NCBI GenBank assembly: GCA_011009095.1 | Contig: VTPC01003991.1 | Location: 186,342 to 250,341 of the forward strand | Reading direction: 5' to 3' | DNA from: Ignelater luminosus | Lineage: Eukaryota > Arthropoda > Insecta > Coleoptera > Elateridae | DNA length: 64,000 nt | Shown here: positions 12,201 to 23,100 of the stretch, one piece after another | Layout: the number at the start of each line of letters is the position of its first letter | How positions within the stretch are numbered: position 1 is the first letter of the stretch | The notes under the pieces: model-generated | Told to the model about the DNA's origin: nothing | Databases searched by the model: none | What the model saw: only the letters and a program-made list of their open reading frames with translations | Position numbers and translations under genes: made by a program

Positions 12201-14423
12201 TTGCTCGTTTCTGAGATATTTCACTTAAAAAAAAATAAGATAATTTCGTTTTTAGCAAATATCTAGTAGTTGGAAGTTCTAACCAATTGCTATATGGAAA
12301 TTAAAGTACTACAGAAAGTTGGTGCATGTCTGAAAGTAAAGTTAACAGCAATCAGAATCATGGAAAGTCATATAGCATACAGGGGAGATAACGAAGAATT
12401 GAAAGAGTTGCTGAAGAGTAAAGCAGCATCAGCCTTTGACCTAACTTCAGGGTAGGCTTGGCACCACATGATTGGTTTAAATTGTCAAATTATAAAGAAA
12501 TAAGCCAAACAGGCAGTACTGTTACACCCTGAAGTTAGGCCACGGACCGCTGTTGGAGTAAAGTACCCTCAATTTCAAAAATTAAGAGCAATTATGATAA
12601 AAATTTAGAATTAAAAGGCACGTCCAAATATGAAATCATGGCCCCTGATCTCAAAAATAATTTGTTTTTATTTAAATAACCCTCATAGTTGTGAAATTTT
12701 TTAGCAACTAATATACAGAGAGGCATATGTCTTCTAAAGGAAAATTGNNNNNNNNNNNNNNNNNNNNNNNNNNNNNNNNNNNNNNNNNNNNNNNNNNNNN
12801 NNNNNNNNNNNNNNNNNNNNNNNNNNNNNNNNNNNNNNNNNNNNNNNNNNNNNNNNNNNNNNNNNNNNNNNNNNNNNNNNNNNNNNNNNNNNNNNNNNNN
12901 NNNNNNNNNNNNNNNNNNNNNNNNNNNNNNNNNNNNNNNNNNNNNNNNNNNNNNNNNNNNNNNNNNNNNNNNNNNNNNNNNNNNNNNNNNNNNNNNNNNN
13001 NNNNNNNNNNNNNNNNNNNNNNNNNNNNNNNNNNNNNNNNNNNNNNNNNNNNNNNNNNNNNNNNNNNNNNNNNNNNNNNNNNNNNNNNNNNNNNNNNNNN
13101 NNNNNNNNNNNNNNNNNNNNNNNNNNNNNNNNNNNNNNNNNNNNNNNAAATATCTAGTAAGCCGTGAACTTTTTTGAAAAAACAAAAGCATAAGTAAACT
13201 GATCAAAATAGCCAAATCTTTTCTAATTAAACCGACTTTGTATCTCTTACAATTTCCGAGAGCCCAATAGTGAGCATTGAAATGTGGACACACTGTATAG
13301 TGTGGTCCAAGAAGTTTGCAACACATGGAAGTTCTAACCAATTGCTATATGGAAATTAAAGTACTACAGAAAGTTGGTGCATGTCTGAAAGTAAAGTTAA
13401 CAGCAATCAGAATCATGGAAAGTCATATAGCATACAGGGGAGATAACGAAGAATTGAAAGAGTTGCTGAAGAGTAAAGCAGCATCAGCCTTTGACGTAAC
13501 TTCAGGGTAGGCTTGGCACCACATGATTGGTTTAAATTGTCAAATTATAAAGAAATAAGCCAAACAGGCAGTACTGTTACACCCTGAAGTTAGGCCACGG
13601 ACCGCTGTTGGAGTAAAGTACCCTCAATTTCAAAAATTAGAGCAATTATGATAAAAATTTAGAATTAAAAGGCACGTCCAAATATGAAATCATGGCCCCT
13701 GATCTCAAAAATAATTTGTTTTTATTTAAATAACCCTCATAGTTGTGAAATTTTTTAGCAACTAATATACAGAGAGGCATATGTCTTCTAAAGGAAAATT
13801 GTATTAATCAACATAAATCATCAGGTAGTGAATAACTTTCGGCTTCTGAGGCAATATGTTTGTACAAGTTTGAAAATGCACCCAAGGACTGCTTTTTTTT
13901 CCAGGTTTATCTAAATGGTTACCATGGAGACTGTTCTAAAACATTTCTCGTAGGCGATGTTGATGACCAAGGGTGCAACTTAGTTAAAGCAACTGAAAAC
14001 TGTCTTCAAGAAGGCATTTCAATATGCAAACCAGGTCGAGACTTTTCAGCCTTAGGTGCCATTATTCAAAGAAAAGCTAAACAACAAGGTTTTTCTATTG
14101 TACCTGCTTTTGTGGGTCATGGAATTGGAGAATATTTTCATGGACCACCAGATATTTTCCATTTTAGTAAGAATTCTAATGCATTTTAATAAGATTTATA
14201 TATAATGTAAAGTGTACTCTTTTTAGGAAATCTTTATCCAGGTACGATGGATGCTGGAATGACATTTACAATCGAACCAGTTTTATCACAGGGTGGGCCT
14301 ATTGTTGAAGTTCTAGATGATAATTGGACAGCTATAACAACAGATAATGCTAGAACTGCTCAGTGTGAACATACTGTACTTGTAACTTCTAATGGTGTTG
14401 AAATCTTAACCTTACCTGATTAA
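6232..14423 (+). CDS. Metap1D: Methionine aminopeptidase 1D, mitochondrial (METAP1D-like)
   Basis: Five exons: 6232-6317, 6407-6623, 7702-7893, 13905-14166, 14227-14423, joined by GT-AG introns; the sum is 954 nt, 317 aa. The family removes initiator methionine from nascent mitochondrial proteins using two metal ions. The N-terminus is basic and rich in Lys/Asn/Ser without acidic residues, fitting a mitochondrial presequence. The M24A catalytic set is complete: His146 in CHGIP, Asp163, Asp174 (HGD), His237 (GHGIG), Glu269 (TIEP) and Glu300 (CEHT). Spacing between the ligands matches bacterial type-I enzymes closely. It lacks the zinc-finger extension of cytosolic MetAP1, so the D type is preferred. 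Intron 3 is ~6 kb and full of transposon debris and an N gap, so splicing across it is inferred. A polyadenylation signal AATAAA lies at about 14500. Confidence 0.95.
8884..10780 (-). pseudogene. Degenerate pogo/Tigger-type transposase relic
   Basis: Read on the minus strand, broken frames align in order with a pogo-family transposase. A pipsqueak-like helix-turn-helix ([17 protein letters not shown], near 10,550-10,610) comes first. A CENP-B-like stretch follows ([18 protein letters not shown], then [17 protein letters not shown]). Next is a DDE-1 fragment containing [14 protein letters not shown] near 9,930-9,990, then an acidic and lysine-rich tail to about 9,000. Several frameshifts and stops separate the pieces, so it is inactive. 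The motif GGGTAAGAGTACC near 8,885 may be the element's downstream terminus; no matching opposite end was seen. It lies antisense in METAP1D intron 3. Confidence 0.8.
11449..11599. repeat. Near-perfect 150-bp palindrome (foldback hairpin)
   Basis: Arms of about 70 bases start CCCTGCGTTTGGTAAG and end CTTACCGAACGCAGGG. Shared internal blocks are CTGACAGCT, GTCTCTTGTT and TTGTCACTCAAAT, and the loop is only ~10 bases (about 11,520-11,530). It is non-coding and lies in METAP1D intron 3. If transcribed in the pre-mRNA it would form a long hairpin. Confidence 0.85.
11836..12024. repeat. Nested MITE (TAGTGTGCCATG ends)
   Basis: TAGTGTGCCATG at 11836 is matched by CATGGCACACTA ending at 12024. The ~189-base non-coding element sits inside the larger element that starts at 11625, so it inserted later or was carried within it. 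Confidence 0.65.
12271..12747. repeat. First copy of duplicated ~477-bp block left of the N gap
   Basis: It is nearly identical to 13326-13801, with one visible substitution (GACCTAAC versus GACGTAAC) and one single-base indel. It stops exactly at the first N. The block carries a ~60-codon open frame ([16 protein letters not shown]...) with no recognised domain. It is most simply explained as allelic contig ends placed side by side. Confidence 0.9.
12748..13147. other. Assembly gap (400 N)
   Basis: Exactly 400 undetermined bases. The round number suggests a placeholder or scaffolding estimate rather than a measured length. Long open frames spanning it are artefacts of the Ns. Confidence 0.99.
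13326..13801. repeat. Second copy of the duplicated block right of the N gap
   Basis: This is the 476-bp counterpart of 12271-12747. The right-hand contig starts inside the right arm of the 11625 element, then continues through this block into METAP1D exon 4, so this copy is the one contiguous with the gene. Confidence 0.9.
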
Positions 14424-17142
14424 CTCTGAATTTGTTTGAAGGTTGTCTTTAAAGTTGATTTAAAAGTGTTTTTTCATGTGAAAAATTAATATAGTCACAA
14501 ATAAAACAAAATTTATTCTTTCGATAAGAATTTGTTTTCTTATAAATGATATTATTTACATGTACGCTTCATCTATGTTAAAATCGATAGGTATAAATCT
14601 GTACAGTGTTACTCATCCACCTTTAAATTTCTATCTTTACATTGGTATCCACATATTAGATTCAGTTTTCCTTTTTTACATAATAGTTATCAAAGGTGGA
14701 TGAAAGTATGTGAAAACAACCTCTATTTACAAAGATATCTACACAAACATACTTTCTATCATATAGAGTAATTATATAAAATGGAATGTCATTTTTTCTA
14801 GGTTATTTTCACATTGGAAATGATTAGATTATAGCATTCTTTTTTACAAATGCTGACATATCTTTGAAAATACAACATATTTTTTTATATTCATCTTAAC
14901 AATATAAAAATATATTTTGTACTTTAAGACTAACTTTTTACAACATCAAATTTATCTTATTAAGACGCCTGAGTTTAAACTATTGCAGAAATTTTGTTTT
15001 TCCTTTTTTCTAATGCAACAAATTTGGAAGCACTGAGGTAACAAAATGCAAAGAAATGAAATGCACATTAATTTACTCATGATATGCCAACATTAAAAAA
15101 CAAAAACCAAAGAACATGACAATAATTTTACATTTGTAACAGCAACAAAACGAGAAAAAATACTTAATTTAAAGCGAAAGTACAAAAACATATCCTATCC
15201 TTTGTACTATAAATTAAAAAATATATTTATAATAAACACATACCTTGTAAATGTACAAAAAAAATAATGATCAACAATGACACAAGATTTAGTCTTAGTA
15301 GTGAAAATTAATATTGCACAAATAACTTTATAATTTTCAAACTAAAACTAAAAGTAAATACATAGCAATTGATAACTTGCAGTTTAGAACGAATTTTAAG
15401 ATAAAGCAACTTTTACACGAGCTTAAATGATTGACATTTAAAATCTCGCTCAAGATTAATTTAAAGCTATAAAAGGAAATGGAAAGTAATTGAATTTTTA
15501 ATTTACAGAAAGAATGATTGATAATTTTTCTAAATACTGAAATGTAATGTACTCTAGATATTGTAATTCCTTTAATGATTTCAAGCAACATTCTATTAAA
15601 AAATAGTGTAAGTGGTATGCTATTTTATTCTGTTTTAGTTCAAAAAATATTTTTTGAAGTATTGATGCATAATCATGGAATCTTGATTATAATTCCTCAA
15701 ATATACATTTAGTAAATACATTTCATGACAAAATTATCAAATCAATGCTAAAACATTTTCAAGTTGTACTATTCTACAGATTTTAATAAAGAACCGAACA
15801 TGAATGTCTAATAAACAAACAAAGGAATTATCAGGAAATTTTAATTGGACTCAATAATTCTTAAGAATAATATCAAGTTTCATTGACACAGGCAGGGGGA
15901 AGTTCTTTTGTATTTTTAACGGTTGGATTTCTGCAATAAGGCCAAAACCAAGTGAATATGTTAAACTGATGTTAGTTAACAATCAATCTGTCTTATGTTG
16001 CCTTTTAAAAATAATAACAAAGAAATCTTCATTTCTTTTTACTCAAAACTGATGCTGTATTTTGCAAGAAATTGTTCTAGAAAAAAACAAAAGGCCACTA
16101 CTTGATTCAAAACTTTCTAATCAACCAAGGGGCACTATTTTGTAATTACTAAAAAACAATATGAAAAATCAAAAACATTAACACATGTTTAAGAAGATTT
16201 TTTAATAAAACATATATTTCCGGAATTTAAGTAGAATTTTACACTTTTTACATGTTAATAATATACTACATCCAAAATTATTTAATAACAATTTTCATAT
16301 ATAACAAAATTATTAAACCAACAAAAAATATTTGAACATTTTTACAAAACAAAAGAAAAATCACATGGTAGTACTATTTGGTTATATTTTGACCATGATT
16401 TTCTAGTAGACAAATTTTTCTTAAACATCTGCAAATTAAAGCTATAATTGTTCATTCTGTACTTTTGATAATACTAGAAGAGCAGCGGTCAAGATACAAC
16501 TTTCCAGTTACAAATTCAATCTTTAGGAAAAAAAAATCCACATATTTACAGTAACTATTACTAAATAAACAATTTTGTTTTTGAATTCATTGCTTTTAAT
16601 ACTAACAATTTATTTAAAAACTAATTTAAGTCAATTTTCTTTCAACTTACTTTCCATTTTTAGTCCTCAATTGCTATGTGTAACAAAATTACGAAAAAAC
16701 TATATCATAAAGAAACAAAGTTTGGTTTGCAACTTAAAAGTAATGTGTATCACCAAATTACTATGTTATGCACTTAGAATATGTTAAAGCACCTGGCACT
16801 AGCCATTTAATTACAAATTAACAACGTAAACGTTTATGCGTAGATGATAAATGTAAAGGAAAAAAGAGACATTGACTTAAAATGTAAAACAAAAAAATCC
16901 AAACAGAACATTAAAGAAAAAAGAAACGATTTTTTCGCAAGAGATTACAGAAAAGGAAAAATGTATTTATAATATATAATATACAGAATTTAAAGAGATC
17001 GACTACGAAAAATCTAAATATTTTGAATAAATAACACGCCACCGGGACAAATAATATGTTTTAAATAACTATACAATACGTTTTTTGCCTCTTGATGATA
17101 TAAAGGAATATATTCATATGCTCATTTTTCACCACAAGTAAC
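14424..17142. other. Convergent 3' region of METAP1D and Sin3A
   Basis: No exon is seen. The stretch probably holds both 3' UTRs. A forward AATAAA lies near 14500, and reverse-strand AATAAA motifs (TTTATT on the plus strand) lie near 14512 and 16609. A short inverted repeat ATCCACCTTT / AAAGGTGGAT spans about 14,612-14,705. Confidence 0.5.
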
Positions 17143-20100
17143 TCACGATGCGTCTTCACCAAGCCTTTCAACACGATAACGATTATAGGGCGAGTACGGC
17201 GAACGTGTCAGATCATTATTACTTACAACTCGTGTCCGATTAGGCACAACACCTTCGCTACGTCCCATAAGCCAGTCCGTACACTGTTTACTTTGTGTGT
17301 CACTCACATTTGCTAATGTCCAACGTTTTAACCAAGAACGAAAACGAGATCCCAAACGTTTTGTTACTGATGGATGTGACTGTAAAACAAAGAATAAGAA
17401 GTTAATTAAAAGTTAAAATTGATTGTTTATACTATTAGAACCTCTATCTATGTATAACCTTGAAATTTACTAAAATGGTAAACAGCTTAACAAAGTGGTG
17501 TGTTCACTACTTTTTATCGTGAGTTATATTTAATTAATTTGACGGAGATAAAAGAAAATGTAATTGTTTTATGTAACTAGTAGTTGGCTTTTTATGCAAA
17601 TCCAGGTATTTTGATAAAATTATTCACCAATAACAGTACAAGATTTTTTACAACTGTTTATTATTTAACATACTATACAAAAATCACTTGTCAATAGTTG
17701 AAAATTATACTAGACAATGTTCAGTATTTAATACCATTGTAGATAAGAAATCTTACACCTCTACATAGCAAGTCCCAAAACGTTTTAATCCATGAGTTTT
17801 TACCACTTTAAGACACTTCTGTATTATGAACATTTTCTTTGGCACAGACGTTATTGAGGTTTTGCTGTAATTCTATAAAAAGTGTCAGTAGTGTTACTAG
17901 TTCGAAAATCAGATTTTATTATCATGGTTAGTTCAGGTTTGAATTTCAAAGCTATAAAAAAAAAGTTAAAGCCTTAGATGTAGACCCATCAAATTCTCAT
18001 TAAAAAAAAAGAAAAAGTATAAATTCTTGGAATCCAGGATAAGACTCCTTCAAACCTTTATTAGTTACTTGACTAATAGGTATCAGTACATTTTGGTGGA
18101 TTACAAAATTGCTAGTAGAGAGTGGGGTACCTCAAGTGTCAGTATTTGGACCAGTATTTTTTTGTAATTTATGTATATGACATTTATACGAGTGATCTAT
18201 GTATATGTTGACATAACTTGATTTGTTGATAATACCACATTGTTTTATTTATTATTCAGGTATAATATGGTCTATCTTAAATGGTATACAAGACTTAAAA
18301 GAAGATCTGATGGAAGAAGTCAAAATTATACAGGGTGTCCCTGAATTGCATTAAAAGCTTCAGGTAGACGTCTTCCTTTATGAGGCCTGAACTCAAATCT
18401 GCAACCAGAATTTTCCCTAGTCGCTTAGTTTTCTTGTACGATGATGAAGAAGTTAACACATTTAACATTAAATTACAAGACATCAGGCAATTAAATCTAA
18501 CGGAACATTTATCCATTCAATAGGTGAACTTATTAGAAGAAAAAATTACCACTATGAATGCATTAACTATTAACATTTTCTTTGTAGAGAGGGTGTTAAA
18601 AATAAGAGATTTAGTAAAAACAGATGTGGCAACCACCCTAACACTGTTTACTTGGATGAATCTAAACAATTGTTTACATCATAATTCATCTGTTACATTT
18701 TGACATTTGTGGTTAGCTGGCGTTAGACATACATTTTGTAATTTGAGTTATTTTTGCACATTTGCTGTTTGGTGTTGAGTTTTTCCTTAATTATTTTCTA
18801 TTCTGTTTCTATTGTTTGTGTTATTGTTGTTTGCTGATTTTTTGTTTTTGTTAAAATTTTTATTCTGTTCTGTTTCTGTTTACTGACTTGCAGTTCCTGT
18901 TTTTTTCTAGTACGTATTAATTCTAGTTTTTGTATTTCAGTTTTATAGTTTAGTTTTGCTTTAGTTTTGTCATGGAGTATGCAGTACATGAGTATACCGA
19001 CATGATTCTGTTTCTTGGGCAATGTAATGGAAATTACAATGAAGCTGCCAGACTTTATGCAGAACGTTTTCCAAATAGATGCCATCCAAGCAATAATGTT
19101 ATTCGAAATGCACACCAAAGGCTTAGAGAATCTGGAAATATTATGCCAATTCATAATTTAAATAGAGGTAGGCTGCGAGCAGCCAGAAATGCTGATTTAG
19201 AAGAAGACCTTTAAAGCAAATGCCATAATTTAAGTTAAAATACATTTTATTGTTACAAAACGTACAGGTACCACTGATATTCAGATTTCAACTACAAATA
19301 GATAATTAATTTTTAAAAATGTAGTTTTTTTCATAAATGTGATTTTTTACATGAGTTTACTTTAGATTTAAATTATTTCAATAGCTAGCCTGATTTAATT
19401 TTTTTATTGCGATCAGATGTTTGATTCGTCGCCACCTTTAGCTGTAAAGGTTAAGCCGCTTTCAGGCACTCAGCAGCGTTGCCAAGCTTGTTTCTTTTTT
19501 TGGCTCGTATGAAGAAACTAACTGCGTTAGAGAGTTCGCATTTGAAGTTTTCTCATCACAATTGATTACGGAAGGAGGCTACCTGAAGCTTTTAATGCAA
19601 TTTAGGGACACCCTATATATGACTCATCACAAATTAAACTGCCATAATTAAAGTGACAAACACAAAATATTTTGATCTTATTTTAGACAAGAACTAAATT
19701 TTCAATTCCGTATTCAAAATTTATGCATCAAATTGCATATTGTGGGTTTTCAGCAGAACACAGTTATCAATTAAGTTAAAAACTGAAAATCTCCAGGAAA
19801 CGTAGTTTCAAGGTATCAAAGTGGCATTAAACATCCTTGTGCAATGACTAATGGGTCAGCAGATGACTAATTTCTTAATTAAATCAATGTTGTGGAAACT
19901 TAAAACAAAGGGTGATAGCAAAACGACAGACCATATTATATACCACGTTGTTCTGGATCATGAGAAGGTCACGAATCTGTTTTTATTTTTTTTATTATCC
20001 TGTATCGTTCACCAGATACAACATTTCCCTAAACCATATTCATAACTTGATTACAACCAGCATGAATAAAGTTCTTATGGTTCCAATTAAAATTTAAAAT

Positions 20101-23100
20101 TGCAAAAATTATGCTAATCTGCAAATACACACAATTTAGCATTATTGTGAAATTTAATAACCTAAGAATAAAAAAAAAGCATATTTAGCTTGATATACAA
20201 TAGCAATATCTTTAAAATAAGTGAAAAGTATTGAATTTTTGTTTTCACTTATGCTAGCCTTCAGCTTACAAAGCAGTGGTAATATAGTGGGCAATTTTTC
20301 CATTACCCTGTATACAGGCCGTTTTACAAAAACTGGCGCACGCTGTAGTTTCGTTATTATTTGTCCGATTTATACGATTTAAAAACTAAATAAAATTATT
20401 TTGCGAAATCTACAAGGCCAGATAGATCGTTTTTAAAATAAAGTAATAGTATCAATGAAATGCTAGTCAAGTGTTTTTTTTTATTGCAATGCCATATTTC
20501 TTTCAACTGTTTCTCCAAATCCAAGTGTGTGTTTGAATAGGCACTCACCTACAAAGATTTTTAAGAAAAACAAAAATTGTGACACGAAATAGTATCTTTA
20601 TTTGACTTAATTAAATTTCAAAAAATTGGGTTAGCCATGTTACAGAATGTCATTTTAAAAAATGTAGTTAAGACACATTCGTATCAATTACTTGGTTGAA
20701 TATTATTATAAAATAAAGAGATGAGTAACTATAACACAAACAAATAAAAGAACTAAAAAAAAATTTAAAACATGTAACCAATAAAATAAAAGAAAATCAG
20801 GTTACCTAAAGTATGAAACAAAATACTATTAATAAATAATAATAAATTTATAGGTTTTCTACCCTTCTTTTGTTTTGTTATTTGTGTTACCATTATACGT
20901 ATTTCTTTATTATTATTTGACAAAGGAAGGCTTGTGCACATTCAAATGCACACTTGGATTCAGAGAAAAACACTATAAGAAACAGTTGAAAAAAATATGA
21001 CATTGCATTTAAAAAAAACACCTGACTATCATTTCGTTGATAGTATTAGTTCATTTAAAAAATGATCTAGCTGGTCTTACAGATTTCTCAAAATAATTTT
21101 GTTTAGTTTTTAAATCGTATAAATCGAACAAAAAATAACAAAACTATTTTGAACATTTATTGTAAAACATACAGTTATTGCTTTGATAATTAATTAATGT
21201 GCATATTTAAGAACAAGTAACTAGGATTACTACAATTAGAATTTTACTTAAAGCTTAAATTTTAAATAAAATTGTGTATTGTAAAGATTTGTGGTAGTTA
21301 ACGGTAATAGTATTGAGGACCATTCCACAAACAACTTTCTTTCATGTTTCTCAAAGTTTTAAGCAGATGTTCTTAGAATGCACTTGAATAACCTTGACTA
21401 TAATTGCTTGCTTTCAGTCTGTTCAATTCGAATCCAGTTGACTGTTAAGTTTAAATAAATATTGAAAATTGGGGTTTCTGAATTACACAACATGGCTGCA
21501 GACTCATACTTAGGGATAACATTTAATGAAAAAAGTCATTCATTAAATTTTGCAAATTTCTAGTATTTTTAGATTACTATCGGTCTATTACAATACGAAC
21601 AAGAACCTGTTTAAAAAAATACCCCAAGTTTGAAAACACCCTGTATATGTATCAGATTTTGGTTTTACAAAGATGATGCTGGACTAAATTTGTTTTTTTT
21701 GCATAAATGCATAAGTACATGACAAAACCTATAAAAATGAGATATTGATACATTTTTTCCAAGAGATCAGAAACATATGATAAGATACCTGCAGTCTACA
21801 AGTATAAAGGTTACGGCTTAGATTTTATATTTAAAAATTCTATACAGTCTCAAATGACTGTTCTTTATGTATTAATAATGTAATGCCAATAAGAAAATAA
21901 TAACAATAGTTCTATCAGGCTAGTTAGTATGCATTACTAAAGGAATCACATTCCTGTAAAATGATGTGGCACTATTGTCAAGTAAACTTAACCTTAAAGA
22001 TTGTGTTGCTTTGCAAGATATCATCTCCTTTTTTAACTATAAATGTCCTTCTGCTATTTAGAAAAAATTAGATTAAATCTAAAACACAGGCAGTGGCAGT
22101 ATTTATGTAAAAGGTAGTAATTTTTAAGTGTTTGTTATAAGACAGCTACAGTTATCTTTAAGTTTCATATAACTACAGGCGTTTTACTGACGCCAAAGCT
22201 AAACATTTTCTGGAACATCAGTGTGTTATTGATAGATAACAATTGCATGTTATGTGGCCCTGACTACATCAACAATGGAATGCTTGCCAGTTTGTGTCGA
22301 CTATTCATTACATTAAAAAACTACCAACTTTATCCTATATCTCGGATGTAAAACATTTGACAATCATTTGGGGATAATTATCATATTCTACATATAAAAC
22401 CCTACAAGTTGCTCCGGTACGATTTTTTCATACCTTTAGCAATTTTCAAAATAAACTGATTTTAAGATTTCGAAAGAATCAGTTTTTTCTTAATCTCTGG
22501 TAGGCTATGAGAAATCGGTCCAGTTTGGCAACTGTTTCAATATGTACTCCTCATGAGCAAATTGTTTGCCCATTTAACTAACCTTGTATCTCTTAAGGTT
22601 TAAAAAATTCCAATGCAGGCCATCTTCCACCTAACACCTTGTATGAAATTCTATCTCATTATTGTGACAAAAAAAAAATTAATAACACCATTAGGAAAAA
22701 AACTCGTAATTAACTGTTAGCAATGGCATTGAAATAACTAATAAATTCTGTTTTTACCAAGATGTGGGTGCGTATGAAAACTTGAAACCCGGTACAAATT
22801 AACATTACACCCTCACTTATACCCACATTCATTAGAAAGTAAATCTGATCATCCAAATTAAAAGTCCAACTCACTGGTATGTCTACAAAAATGTTGACTA
22901 TTTTGTTTATAATTTATAACATTTTATTAAACATGGTGTGTCTAAAATACTTAACCACATATTCCTGGGATCAAAATAAGACGATTTAACCCAACTTACA
23001 TAAATCATCAAGTCTACCATTTATGCGCTGCAGGATGTCAAAATTGAATTTAAATTTTTTAGTATTTTCAATATTTTAAGATATCAGGATGAAATTTAGT

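Larger units (their letters stand above)
11625..13301. mobile_element. Terminal-inverted-repeat element (TACAGTGTGTCC ends), interrupted by nested insert and gap
   Basis: The left end at 11625 (TATACAGTGTGTCCACATTT) reappears as reverse complement at about 13276-13301 (AAATGTGGACACACTGTATA). The arms extend roughly 190 bases, through the AAATATCTAG / CTAGATATTT block. The right arm is present only in the contig right of the N gap. The left contig runs from AAATATCTAGTA straight into unique flank. No transposase frame is visible; it is probably a non-autonomous Tc1/mariner-type element with TA target sites. Confidence 0.7.

Noticed and set aside
12592..13341. 249- and 146-codon frames spanning the N gap
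   Set aside because: Most of their length is undetermined sequence; the ends lie in a transposon arm and duplicated flank.
18798..19154. 118-codon minus-strand frame over the DUF4817 fragment
   Set aside because: It is the antisense shadow of the transposase fragment and a Thr/Gln/Lys-rich low-complexity stretch.
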